NCBI GenBank assembly: GCA_000317655.1
Contig: CP003940.1
Coordinates: forward strand, 3,081,001 to 3,145,000
Direction of reading: 5' to 3'
Source of the DNA: Cyanobacterium stanieri PCC 7202
GTDB taxonomy: Bacteria; Cyanobacteriota; Cyanobacteriia; Cyanobacteriales; Cyanobacteriaceae
Length of the DNA stretch: 64,000 nt
The translations under genes and the position numbers were made by a program. Below, in pieces: positions 25,591 to 34,806 of the stretch. Below the pieces are notes generated by a model. It saw only the letters and a list, made by a program, of their open reading frames with translations, did not search any database and was not told where the DNA came from. The stretch's first letter is position 1, and each line of letters begins with the position of its first letter.

Positions 25591-26175
25591 TTATTTAAAA
25601 GGTTGTCCCCAATGTTGCCATGATTCTTTGTTAAAGGGCGATCGCCACTTAAGAATCAAATCCCGTTCTAACCGTTGCCTAATATGACGCTCAGGGGAAA
25701 TTCCCCACCAAAAAGCCGATCGCACCGTAGTAGTAACTTTATACTGACGATGAAGTTCAATATATCTTTGAATATAACTTTTACAATCATGATTTAACCA
25801 TCTTTGATAGGGTGATAATTTGGTTTCCCCCACATAAAGTAATAAAGGTAATTCTGTATCTAAAATAAAATATAAACAGCTTTCACTCTCATTATATTTA
25901 GGTAAATTATAAAATTGATCTGTATGGGTAGGGATGGAAAAAGGATCAAAACTATCTGTATCCCAAGTAATATTATTTTCAGATGTTAATAAATTAGTTT
26001 GTTTTACCTGCTTCTTTTTCGCTTCCTGTTGATAATTATAAATTCTTTTTTTCCAACTTTGTAAATACTCCCCACTCATCTTATATTCAGCTTTTAAAGA
26101 TGGTTTTTTAAACTGATAAGTGGCAGAAGGTTCAAATAAACTTAGTTGTTGATTTTTATTAGTTTTGTATTCCAT
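25591..26175 (-). CDS. GIY-YIG nuclease family protein
   Basis: This 194-residue protein has a GIY-YIG-like core in its second half: CLYFILDTELPLLLYVGET, then YQRWLNHDCKSY, the Arg-containing helix SPERHIRQRLERDLI and WRSPFNKESWQHWGQPF. In the usual signature the first GIY is degenerate (FIL) and the second is YVG. The basic N-terminal part (QSWKKRIYNYQQEAKKKQVK) may contact DNA. I start at ATG 26175; the open frame extends 25 codons further upstream, but that part is short-repeat DNA (CAATTGACAATTGACCATTG). Homologues are common single-copy genes in cyanobacteria, function unknown. Confidence 0.75.
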   Translation of the reverse strand: MEYKTNKNQQLSLFEPSATYQFKKPSLKAEYKMSGEYLQSWKKRIYNYQQEAKKKQVKQTNLLTSENNITWDTDSFDPFSIPTHTDQFYNLPKYNESESCLYFILDTELPLLLYVGETKLSPYQRWLNHDCKSYIQRYIELHRQYKVTTTVRSAFWWGISPERHIRQRLERDLILKWRSPFNKESWQHWGQPFK

Positions 26176-26416
26176 AAATAACGGTGGACAATTGACAATT
26201 GACCATTGACAATTAATTTTTTTATGTTGTTGATTATTAAAGTCCCCCAAAATTGGCGAATTTAGGTGGCAAAAAATTCCTCGTAGTTGATATTAATTCT
26301 CTCCTCTTGCTGATAAGTTAGAAACAGGCGAGAGTTAGGGGATAAAATGGGGAATATCGATAAAAACTAAAATTTTTACTCTCCATTCAAAAAAAATATC
26401 AAGCCCCGAATATAAT

Positions 26417-28165
26417 ATGACAAAATCAAAAGATGTTCAAATTACCCCGATCGCCCTTAATACAAGAGTATTTCGTTCTCGTACTTGGGACAGACTCAAA
26501 TTCGAGGTAGAATACGGCTTAAACCGAGGCACAACCGCCAACTCTTTTGTCATCGAAGGAGAAAAAATCGCCCTTTTTGATCCCCCAGGGGAATCCTTTA
26601 CTGACATTTTTTTGGATGCCCTAGAGCAAAGAGTTGACCTAAAAAAAATTGACTACCTCATTTTAGGGCATATCAACCCCAATCGGGCAGTAACCATCAA
26701 TACCCTGTTGCAAAAAGCCCCCCAAATTACCATCATCATCTCTAACACGGGAGCAAAATCTTTACAAACTATTTTTAACAATAACTATCAAGAAACCCTG
26801 CAAAAAAATCCCCTCAATATTGAAGCCGTCAAAAATGACTTACAGTTGGATCTCGGCAAAGGGCATTTGCTCGAATTTATCACCACCCCCAACCCCCGTT
26901 ATCCCGATCAACTTTTAACCTACGATAATCAGACCAAAGTATTTTACACCGATAAACTATTTTCTGCCCATGTGTGCGGTGACCAAATTTTGGACGAGGG
27001 TTGGATTATCTACCAAGAAGACAGAAGACATTATTTCGATTGTGTCATGGCGCCCTATGCCACCCAGGTTAGTAAAGCCATTGAGAAGGTGAAGGAAAAA
27101 GAATCCTTTATCTATGCCACCAACCATGGCCCCTTGGTGCGTTATGGTTTGACGGAGTTAACGGGGTTATATCAACAGTGGTTAGAAACCCAGAAAAATC
27201 AAACCCTCAATGTGGCGCTGGTTTATGCCTCTGCCTATGGTAACACTGCTACCCTCGCAGGGGCGATCGCCCGTGGCATTACCAAAGCAGGGGTAAGGGT
27301 GGAATCCATTAACGCTGAATTTGCAGGGAGTGAGGAAATAAAAATCGCCATACAGGGCTGTGATGGCTTCATATTTGGCTCTCCCACCCTCGGCGGTCAT
27401 GCCCCTACCCAAATCCAAAGCGCCCTAGGAATCGCCCTTGCCAACGCCGATAAGAATAAATTAGTGGGGGCATTTGGTTCGTTCGGTTGGAGTGGAGAAG
27501 CCATCGATTTATTGGAAAATAAATTTAAGGATGGGGGTTATCGTTTTGGTTTTGATACCATCCGAGTCAAGTTTAAGCCCACAGAAGCAGTGTTAAAAAC
27601 CTGTGAGGAAGCGGGAACAGATTTCGCCCAAGCTCTCAAAAAACGTAAGAAAGCCCTTAAATCTAAGGAATCCGCCGCCGCCAATTCCCTCACAGCCAGA
27701 ACCGAACAGGCTTTGGGGCGTTTGGTGGGTTCTTTATGTATTGCTACCACCCAAAGGGATGAAATCAAGGGCGCCATGGTAGCTTCTTGGGTATCTCAGG
27801 CTACTTTTAACCCCCCCGGTTTAACCATTGCTGTGGCAAAGGAAAGGGCCATCGAGTCTTTGTTGCCCATCGGTAGCAGTTTCGCCCTCAATATTCTTGA
27901 GGAGGGGCGCCATATTGAGTTGATGAAGCATTTTCTCAAACCCTTTGCTCCGGGGGAGGATCGTTTTGTGAATATCGATCATGATGTGGCGGATAATGGT
28001 AGTCCTGTTTTGAATAATGCCCTTGCCTATGTGGAATGTGAGGTGAAAAACCGCCTCGAATGTGGCGATCATTGGGTTTTATATGCGATCGCCAAGGCAG
28101 GTAAATTATTAAAAGATGATGGCATTACGGCGGTACATCACCGTAAATCTGGCACTCATTATTAA
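26417..28165 (+). CDS. flv1: Class C flavodiiron protein, Flv1-type
   Basis: This 582-residue diflavin protein has a metallo-beta-lactamase-like domain (about 30-250), a flavodoxin domain (about 260-400, ALVYASAYGNTATLA) and a C-terminal flavin reductase domain (about 430-580). Cyanobacterial Flv1/Flv3 reduce oxygen to water with electrons from photosystem I, protecting it in fluctuating light. The canonical diiron motif H-x-E-x-D-H is replaced by HINPNR; other ligand positions read TPNPRYPD and FYTDKLFSAH. This non-canonical set is the mark of the Flv1/Flv2 branch. No flv4 or second flv gene adjoins it, which favours Flv1; Flv2 remains possible. Confidence 0.85.
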   Translation: MTKSKDVQITPIALNTRVFRSRTWDRLKFEVEYGLNRGTTANSFVIEGEKIALFDPPGESFTDIFLDALEQRVDLKKIDYLILGHINPNRAVTINTLLQKAPQITIIISNTGAKSLQTIFNNNYQETLQKNPLNIEAVKNDLQLDLGKGHLLEFITTPNPRYPDQLLTYDNQTKVFYTDKLFSAHVCGDQILDEGWIIYQEDRRHYFDCVMAPYATQVSKAIEKVKEKESFIYATNHGPLVRYGLTELTGLYQQWLETQKNQTLNVALVYASAYGNTATLAGAIARGITKAGVRVESINAEFAGSEEIKIAIQGCDGFIFGSPTLGGHAPTQIQSALGIALANADKNKLVGAFGSFGWSGEAIDLLENKFKDGGYRFGFDTIRVKFKPTEAVLKTCEEAGTDFAQALKKRKKALKSKESAAANSLTARTEQALGRLVGSLCIATTQRDEIKGAMVASWVSQATFNPPGLTIAVAKERAIESLLPIGSSFALNILEEGRHIELMKHFLKPFAPGEDRFVNIDHDVADNGSPVLNNALAYVECEVKNRLECGDHWVLYAIAKAGKLLKDDGITAVHHRKSGTHY

Positions 28166-28167
28166 GT

Positions 28168-30420
28168 TTAAGGCACTTGAAGACGAATTAAATGATCTTC
28201 AGGTAAAGCCTCTTTAAACTGACCTTCTTCGGCGAGGATGACAATTAAATTCATTTCCATGTCAGGATCTAAATGTAGATCCTGCCAAGGCACGGCAACC
28301 TCAATACACTGATCAAGGGCTATTTTTGCACTACTATAACGGGATTGCCAATGAAAATCTGATGCGGCTTCCTGTAGCCAGAAGGTTTTAGTCACTAAAT
28401 TAATGCCTAAATGGTGACGGTAATAATAGTTAAGGGGATCTTGATCTGGTACATGGGCGAGAGGAATGGGGCTATTATGCCCTGGGCGATGGGGATAGTA
28501 CCAGAGTAAATGAATTTCGGAGGGTAAATCCTGTCCTGCCACCGCTCCAGATTTGACATCGAAGCGGAAATAGAAATTAAGGTGATCCCAGCCGTAATAG
28601 ATCATCGGGATAATACTAGCTCGGTGCATAGTACCCCGTGAGCCTCCTATTTTTATTTTTCCTGCCTTTTCCCACTCTTGCTCGTCTCCTTCGCCGTCAA
28701 GCAGAGGGCTGATATAGCTACAGGGGGGTTGTTCTGCTACCGGGCGTTGATTGGGATTGGTTACGGGGCGATGGAGGTATTGGGGGACTGGTTCGTTGAG
28801 GGCTTGGTATAGGGCGATGAGATGCTCTCTAAATAGTTGATCAAACATATCATCGTGGGAGGAGTGGTGAGGATCACCAAACCACCAAAACCAGTCCGAG
28901 CCTTGGGCGGCGTACAGGGCTTCCCACGCATCAGGGTTGTTTTCTTCGGTGGCTTCGGGGTGTTTGGCTAGGGTTTGTCGGGCGGCACTCAGATAATCCC
29001 ATGCTCGGTTTTTGGTGGGATCTCCTATCCATGTGGAAAAATTACCGTCAATCCATGATCCACTATGTAGCTGAGAGTTTTGAATGGTATGACTGGGGGG
29101 AAATTGTTCCACAAATTCGGACACGGTCACTAATTTTATATTGTGAACATGGGATAGGTTTTGATATAGTTCTTCGAGGAAGGGTTTACCGTCTTGCTCA
29201 TAAAATTCCCAACAGTTTTCGCCGTCTAGGGCAATGGTGACTAGCCAGGGTTGGTCTAGGGTGGTGTTGTTACTCGGTTGTCTATGGGCAAGGGTACGGG
29301 CGATCGCCTGTAGGTGGGAAATCAAATCACAGGCTGCCTCTTGAGGTTTCATGGCACCATAGGTAAAACCAACGAGATCCGATAAACGATGATCTCGAAA
29401 GACAATGTTTAAATCGCCGTGGTCGGTTTCTAAACGATAGGGGCGATACAATATTTCAGGTTCATAAATGTTACCTGTTTCATCACGGTGGAAAAAGTGA
29501 TTAAAACTCCACCCTAATACCGCCTCATCGGAACATATCCACTTAAATCCTTCTTTGGCAATATGGGGTAAAATTTCGGGACTGATGGATTGTTCACTGG
29601 GCCATAATCCTCGGGGCGATCGCCCGAAACGCTCTTGATACATCTCCCAAGCCTTATGCAAATGACGGGGAACATCTTCCCCCCACTGAAAACGACTTAC
29701 GGGTAAATCCATATTGGGTAATGCCACCCGACCTGCGTTGGTATCATAAAGTAACGGTAAAATAGGATGCGCATAAGGGGTAGTGGTTACCTCCAACTGT
29801 CCTTCATCCTGCATCTTTTTATGGGTGGGGATAATCCGGGCAATAATTTCCTTTTGTTTACTATAAATCCTCTGGCGATCGCTCAGGGTAAAATCACGCC
29901 CCCTTTCCAACCAACGGGAAATATCTGCATCACCCCAAAAAAGAGGATCAAACCATGCTAAATTATGCCACGCCAAAAGATCACTAAAATCTTGATCCGT
30001 CCAATTATCTAAACACCACTGTTTACCTTTTATATGCTTGTGTTGAAAAAGTTCTTCATAACGGGCATGGGGGCGAATCATGTGATAATGATTCGCATCA
30101 AAAAAGTTATCGACAATGTACCCTTTTTGCTCTAGGGTTAACATATTTACAGGAGTTAAAGTTAAAGCCAAATAAGGATCTAAGGCATCTCCATGGGCAT
30201 AGTCTTCTAATTGCATTATCAACGAAGGAACTAAATTCACCGTTTGATGAAGAGCAGGATATTTTTGCAGCATTAAAATCAAGTCCAAATAATCCTTTGT
30301 ACCATGAAGCCTTACCCAAGGAAGACGATAATCAGCCCCAAAATTATCTTTAGATAAACGAGATTTGTAGAGAGGTTGGTGTTGGTGCCAGATAAAGGCA
30401 ACATAAAGAGGATGGGACAT
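28168..30420 (-). CDS. Glycoside hydrolase family 57 protein
   Basis: This is a 750-residue GH57 (alpha-amylase/alpha-glucanotransferase-like) enzyme. The five conserved regions appear in order: HQHQP at residue 12, GLWPSEQSIS, WICSDEAVLG, FRDHRLSDLVGFTYG and DGENCWEFYEQDG. The C-terminal 200 residues form a beta-rich domain after YISPLLDGEGDEQEW. In cyanobacteria such enzymes act on alpha-glucans such as glycogen, and glgP lies 12 kb away, but the exact activity is unknown. Its stop codon is 2 bp from that of the convergent flavodiiron gene. Confidence 0.92.
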   Translation of the reverse strand: MSHPLYVAFIWHQHQPLYKSRLSKDNFGADYRLPWVRLHGTKDYLDLILMLQKYPALHQTVNLVPSLIMQLEDYAHGDALDPYLALTLTPVNMLTLEQKGYIVDNFFDANHYHMIRPHARYEELFQHKHIKGKQWCLDNWTDQDFSDLLAWHNLAWFDPLFWGDADISRWLERGRDFTLSDRQRIYSKQKEIIARIIPTHKKMQDEGQLEVTTTPYAHPILPLLYDTNAGRVALPNMDLPVSRFQWGEDVPRHLHKAWEMYQERFGRSPRGLWPSEQSISPEILPHIAKEGFKWICSDEAVLGWSFNHFFHRDETGNIYEPEILYRPYRLETDHGDLNIVFRDHRLSDLVGFTYGAMKPQEAACDLISHLQAIARTLAHRQPSNNTTLDQPWLVTIALDGENCWEFYEQDGKPFLEELYQNLSHVHNIKLVTVSEFVEQFPPSHTIQNSQLHSGSWIDGNFSTWIGDPTKNRAWDYLSAARQTLAKHPEATEENNPDAWEALYAAQGSDWFWWFGDPHHSSHDDMFDQLFREHLIALYQALNEPVPQYLHRPVTNPNQRPVAEQPPCSYISPLLDGEGDEQEWEKAGKIKIGGSRGTMHRASIIPMIYYGWDHLNFYFRFDVKSGAVAGQDLPSEIHLLWYYPHRPGHNSPIPLAHVPDQDPLNYYYRHHLGINLVTKTFWLQEAASDFHWQSRYSSAKIALDQCIEVAVPWQDLHLDPDMEMNLIVILAEEGQFKEALPEDHLIRLQVP

Positions 30421-30528
30421 AGATGATAATTATTATTCAACTTTTTCCTTCACCGATGTTAACACTAATCAAATTTTTATTTGATTTTTTTGATGGTTTC
30501 CAGATAAACTAGCCGACCATAATTTGGC

Positions 30529-30554
30529 AAAAAAAAAGGATGCGTCTTGCATCC
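30529..30554 (-). terminator. Rho-independent terminator of the tmRNA gene
   Basis: On the minus strand GGATGC-AAGAC-GCATCC forms a perfect 6-bp stem followed by nine T residues. It lies 18 bp beyond the mature 3' end of tmRNA. Confidence 0.9.
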
Positions 30555-30571
30555 TCTTTTTACTCGACTAA

Positions 30572-30959
30572 TGGAACTGAGCAGAGTCGAACTGCTGTCC
30601 AGATCAGTTATTTACTTATCGCTCATTCACAGGTTTAGCCCTTTTGATCCGCAGGGCGGGAACCATCACTTATCCCTGATGGCAGGATTTTCTAGTATTA
30701 TCTTTTCTCTATAACTGACTAGAAACAGTACCAGAGAGCATCCGTTGGGGGTTGCCTATAATGCTTAACGGAGTCACACTATAAGCGCTCGAACCAAGTT
30801 TTTTGGTCTTAGGCAGCTACAGGAGCGGCTTTACGAGCAAAAGGAACGATGTTGTTCGCAGTTACTATTTTTTTGAATCTTTGATTAACGAGAGGAGATT
30901 CGCTCTCGACCTGTATCACGGGTCAGCTTTCACTAACCTGTCGAAACCGTTACAGTCCC
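30572..30959 (-). ncRNA. ssrA: Transfer-messenger RNA
   Basis: This tmRNA of about 388 nt rescues stalled ribosomes. The 5' end GGGACTG pairs with the 3' CAGTTCC, giving the tRNA-like acceptor stem; GTTCGACTC at the 3' side is the T-arm. CCA is not encoded. The tag frame (codons at 30859 down to 30812, stop TAA 30811-30809) reads ANNIVPFARKAAPVAA, a typical cyanobacterial tag of the ANNIV type that ends in Ala-Ala. It is a one-piece molecule rather than the permuted two-piece form seen in some marine picocyanobacteria. A strong terminator follows. Confidence 0.97.
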
Positions 30960-31019
30960 TTGATATATATCCATCCTAACTTTTATTTCCAAAATTGACA
31001 AGGGGAGCAAAAAAATTTT

Positions 31020-31445
31020 TTAAGAAGATTGGGAGGTTCGATTTAGGCGACGTCGAATATTACTCAAGGCTTGGGAATCGTCCACAGGTTCTCGGGGGGA
31101 GGGTAATTGATCATTGGGCCAATTGTCCAAATCATTACATACACAGCTAGACTCTTGCGCCCCAATATCGATTATTGGTACTGGCATACTACAACGGGCG
31201 CAATCACTAATATCCCATTTTGAAGAGAGTAATTGTTGAATCGTCTGAAAAGTACCCTGGACATAACAATCTCCCGTGGCAGGATCTGAAATTAAATCCC
31301 AGCATCTCTCAAATTCGAGACTGTAGCGATCGCCCATAATCACTCTGTTGGGTAAAATAGCCTTATTTTGACGGGCAATAATCACAGGTTTTTGTAATTG
31401 AAACCAATAGGCTAAATATTTTTTTACCGCGTGGGGAGATGCCAT
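31020..31445 (-). CDS. Conserved hypothetical protein
   Basis: This 141-residue protein is of unknown function. The first half (AYWFQLQKPVIIARQNKAIL then GDRYSLEFERCWDLI) looks globular. A cysteine cluster, CARC (about residue 83) with a later CVC, could bind a metal. The C-terminal 35 residues are polar and probably disordered (SPREPVDDSQALSNIRR). It sits just upstream of the tmRNA gene on the same strand, 60 bp away, and the tmRNA promoter may overlap its 3' end. I cannot assign a family; similar short proteins appear widespread in cyanobacteria. Confidence 0.65.
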   Translation of the reverse strand: MASPHAVKKYLAYWFQLQKPVIIARQNKAILPNRVIMGDRYSLEFERCWDLISDPATGDCYVQGTFQTIQQLLSSKWDISDCARCSMPVPIIDIGAQESSCVCNDLDNWPNDQLPSPREPVDDSQALSNIRRRLNRTSQSS

Positions 31446-31616
31446 ATAAATGAGGTTTTTAGTGTTCTGCTTGTACAGATCATAACTCGTAATAGCTTAA
31501 AACCGCTAAATCTTTAGCTATTCTCAAGATTTCAACCATCAAGAGCAAAAAAGAAACCGTAAAAGTAACTCTCTTTGGTTTAATTTTTGCCCATTGCCCT
31601 TTTCTGATTGACAATC

Positions 31617-31640
31617 ATTATCCCGAACTGAGGTTAATTA
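31617..31640. repeat. TTATCC-GAACTGAGGTTA repeat, copy 3
   Basis: This copy reads ATTATCCCGAACTGAGGTTA and is followed by ATTA, the same continuation as the minus-strand copy at 20060-20083. It lies about 60 bp upstream of glpD, near its promoter. Confidence 0.55.
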
Positions 31641-31699
31641 AAAGTGGTCTAAAAAAAGGGATCAGCTATACTGAAAGGGACGTTACAAGGATTATTTTC

Positions 31700-33301
31700 A
31701 TGACCATACAGCTAATTGAAAGACAAAAACAATTAGACAAACTGAAAAACGAAGACTTTGACTGTCTGATCATCGGTGGAGGTGCAACAGGCACAGGCTC
31801 TGCCCTTGAGGCGAACAGTCGGGGTTTAAAGGTGGCTTTGGTGGAGCGCTTTGATTTTGCTTCGGGAACCAGTAGCCGTAGTACAAAGTTGTTACATGGT
31901 GGGGTAAGGTATTTAGAACAGGCTTTTAAGCGTTTGGATATTGAGCAGTTTAATTTGGTAAGGGATGCTTTATCGGAGAGAAAAAATGTCATCCAAATTG
32001 CGCCCCATTTAGCCAAGCCTTTACCTTTAATTATTCCTTTATATCAGTTTTGGCAAATCCCCTATTTTTTCACAGGGTTGTTGATGTACGATTTACTGGC
32101 GGGTAAACAAAGTTTGGGCCGTAGTCGTCTTTTGAGCATTAAGGATACTTTGGAGTTATTTCCTTCTTTGAATACCGAGGGGATGATTGCCAGTGTGATG
32201 TATTATGATGGGCAGTTTGATGATGCTAGGCTTAATGTGGAAGTGGCAATGAAGGCCATTGAGCAAGGATGTGCGATCGCCAATTACTTAGAAGTTATCG
32301 AAATTATCAAGGAAGATGGCAAGTGTCGGGGTGCAGTGGTAAGAGATAGCCTAACTGACGATACTTTTACGATTAAATCGAATGCAGTGGTTAATGCCAC
32401 CGGCCCATATAGTGATAGTATCAGACATTTAGATCAACCCGAAGCCGAAAAAATCCTTAAAGTAAGTTCGGGGGTTCATATTGTGGTGAATAAATCCTAC
32501 GCCCCTGGGGATGGTGCTTTATTGATTCCCAAAACCGACGATGGTAGGGTAATTTTTATTGTGCCTTGGCGCCAATTTACTCTCATTGGTACTACGGATG
32601 AGACGGCAAAGGTAACGGATAATCCTACCCCCACGGAGGAAGAAATTACATATTTAATGAGATATGCCAATCGCTATCTAAGTGATACCATTACCCGTGA
32701 TGATGTATTATCAGCATGGAGTGGATTACGTCCCCTTGTTTCCCCCGATCATAATGCTAATTCTACGGCAAAAATTTCCCGCGATCATACTATTCTTAAA
32801 TCTAAAAGTGGTTTAATCACCATTACGGGGGGAAAATGGACAACTTTCCGCAAAATGGCCATTGATACTGTTAATCATGTCATTAAACAATTACCCTCTC
32901 CTAATGGTTTTTCTGGTCATCCTCCTACCCTGATTCCCGTGGCAGGGGGCGAAAACTATGATTTTGATGATTTGGATCAAAAATTGTCTGCAACCATTGA
33001 AGATGAAGCGATTAGGCACCATCTGATTAATTATTATGGGTCAAGGGCGATCGTCATTCAAGACATTATCCAAGAATCTGGTTTAGAAAGACTTGCTCCC
33101 CAATACCCCTTTATTACCGCCGAGGTAATCTATGTATATCGCTATGAAATGGCGCAAAAACCCGAAGATATATTATCTCGCCGATTTCGACTCACTTTCC
33201 TTGACTCGGCTGTCAGTGAACAAGTAAAAGAAAAAGTGAATGCCATTATAGATCAAGAAAAATCTGATGTGAACCAAGAAAAAATAACTGTTAATTCCTA
33301 A
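31700..33301 (+). CDS. glpD: Glycerol-3-phosphate dehydrogenase (FAD)
   Basis: GlpD oxidises sn-glycerol-3-phosphate to dihydroxyacetone phosphate at the membrane and passes electrons to quinone. The 533-residue protein starts with the FAD-binding Rossmann motif CLIIGGGATGTGSALEANSR, then SGTSSRSTKLLHGGVRYLEQ. WSGLRPLVSP and ITGGKWTTFRKMA near the middle are standard for the family, and the C-terminal GlpD domain is present. The length is normal. AAGGA lies upstream of the start and a TATACT element at 31667-31672 may be the -10. No glycerol kinase or uptake gene is nearby. Confidence 0.95.
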   Translation: MTIQLIERQKQLDKLKNEDFDCLIIGGGATGTGSALEANSRGLKVALVERFDFASGTSSRSTKLLHGGVRYLEQAFKRLDIEQFNLVRDALSERKNVIQIAPHLAKPLPLIIPLYQFWQIPYFFTGLLMYDLLAGKQSLGRSRLLSIKDTLELFPSLNTEGMIASVMYYDGQFDDARLNVEVAMKAIEQGCAIANYLEVIEIIKEDGKCRGAVVRDSLTDDTFTIKSNAVVNATGPYSDSIRHLDQPEAEKILKVSSGVHIVVNKSYAPGDGALLIPKTDDGRVIFIVPWRQFTLIGTTDETAKVTDNPTPTEEEITYLMRYANRYLSDTITRDDVLSAWSGLRPLVSPDHNANSTAKISRDHTILKSKSGLITITGGKWTTFRKMAIDTVNHVIKQLPSPNGFSGHPPTLIPVAGGENYDFDDLDQKLSATIEDEAIRHHLINYYGSRAIVIQDIIQESGLERLAPQYPFITAEVIYVYRYEMAQKPEDILSRRFRLTFLDSAVSEQVKEKVNAIIDQEKSDVNQEKITVNS

Positions 33302-33337
33302 AAAGCATCTATATCAAAATGCTTAGAATAAAATAGT

Positions 33338-33354
33338 GGTGGGCATTGCCCACC
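33338..33354. repeat. REP-like palindrome, copy 2
   Basis: This is identical to the palindrome at 2373-2389 (GGTGGGCATTGCCCACC). It lies 37 bp beyond the glpD stop and may protect the mRNA end. Confidence 0.75.
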
Positions 33355-33458
33355 CTTGGCAACCATCACGCACTAATAATGTTTAATTATGAATCGATGA
33401 AGTATCCCAATCAGTTATAATTTCAAGAAAAAGAACAAAGTATCCCCGACGAAATTCT

Positions 33459-34604
33459 ATGGTCGTATCGTCAGACATCATTGAAAGTATCGCTCAAGAT
33501 TTAGGTAGTTCAAAAGAAGCCGTCAGGGCTAAAAAATTAGTTTTCTATGTCAGTCAAAGATACTGGGAAACAGACGTTAATGTCATTGACCGTTTTTCTT
33601 TTATCGAATTATTAGAAAATCTGTATCAAACTAACCCTACTTTAGAAGATCTTAAAGCATTACTTCATCATGCCGTAGAAACATTAAATCGTAAGACTGT
33701 TTACAATAAAATTGCGATGTATGTTCTCCGTCGTATGTCTGACTTATATCAAATATCTCCCCTAGAAAATGACTATGTAGAACAAAATGAAGTTTCAGAC
33801 GCTGAGATAGTCGCAGATATTGCCCAAGCAATTCAATGTCATGAAGAATCTGCTCGAATGAAAAAAGTTATTTTTGCTGTGTGTAAGCAATATTGGGAAG
33901 CAGACATTAATGTCATTGATATGTATGATCTACGGGATTTAATTTATGAAATAAAAGAGCTTTATCCTAGCAATAAAAGACTGAAAAAAGCTCTTGATAC
34001 AGTAGTTTCCAGTATTAATAGACAAAATTTTTATTCATTTATTGCCGATACTATTATAGATAAAGTTAGTCCTCTTTATCGCTATGAAACAAGGGATATG
34101 GACAAAGAAACCTATACAGGAGAAGAGGAAGAAACCCAACTAATTAAGGCAAAATCAAAGAAAGTTGCTCAAGAAAGTTCAACGACGCATTCCACCGCTA
34201 CCACTCCAGAAGTCGTATCAACCGCAGAGGAAAGTAAACAACAAAATGTAACCCCTACTAGCGTACCAGAAGGGCAAATTATTCCTTGGTTAAAAATCGA
34301 AAATTTATTCGAGCTTAAACAGGAAATTATGCAATATACCAATCCTTTGAGGGCGAAAATAATGTTATTTTATGCGGTGTATGAGATAGACACCCTCGAA
34401 CAACATTGGTCAATTGTGAGAACCTGTAGTTTAGATGATCTTTTGATTAGGATGTTTGAGCATTATGATAAAAATATTAAAGTTATTGCTCAAAAATTAC
34501 AGTATGTTGCTAATTCACCCATTGAAGGGTTAGAGCCTGAAGATAATCTGCAAACGGTGAGCGCAATTATTGAATCTATCAAGCATTTTTACAAAAAAAG
34601 ATAG
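33459..34604 (+). CDS. Hypothetical protein with three repeated helical domains
   Basis: This is a 381-residue cytoplasmic protein of unknown function. It contains three copies of a helical domain of about 90 residues, at about 5-95, 113-205 and 280-380. Copies 1 and 2 align well: AVRAKKLVFYVSQRYWETDVNVIDRF against SARMKKVIFAVCKQYWEADINVIDMY. Copy 3 is more diverged (PLRAKIMLFYAVYEIDTLEQHW). A Ser/Thr/Glu-rich linker (about 215-275) separates copy 3. There are no membrane segments and no catalytic motif that I can identify. The arrangement suggests a scaffold or adaptor. It is a monocistronic unit flanked by intergenic regions of 150-200 bp. Confidence 0.7.
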   Translation: MVVSSDIIESIAQDLGSSKEAVRAKKLVFYVSQRYWETDVNVIDRFSFIELLENLYQTNPTLEDLKALLHHAVETLNRKTVYNKIAMYVLRRMSDLYQISPLENDYVEQNEVSDAEIVADIAQAIQCHEESARMKKVIFAVCKQYWEADINVIDMYDLRDLIYEIKELYPSNKRLKKALDTVVSSINRQNFYSFIADTIIDKVSPLYRYETRDMDKETYTGEEEETQLIKAKSKKVAQESSTTHSTATTPEVVSTAEESKQQNVTPTSVPEGQIIPWLKIENLFELKQEIMQYTNPLRAKIMLFYAVYEIDTLEQHWSIVRTCSLDDLLIRMFEHYDKNIKVIAQKLQYVANSPIEGLEPEDNLQTVSAIIESIKHFYKKR

Positions 34605-34806
34605 GTTTTCTGTGGGCTTCATATTAAGGCATATAAGACAATACAATTATATATTTTTATTGGGCTCAAGTTCATATATTACCCATTTTATCTAATAAGT
34701 AGTGTGGTTTTTCTGAAAAGCTATCCAGGTAATTTTAGATTAAGTTTCAAAAATTATATTTTATAGATAACATAATTATTATTGTCTATGAGGATTTTAA
34801 TTTGTT

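Noticed and set aside
26176..26250. 25-codon N-terminal extension of the GIY-YIG frame
   Set aside because: It is made of short tandem repeats (NCQWSIVNC) and has no start signal.
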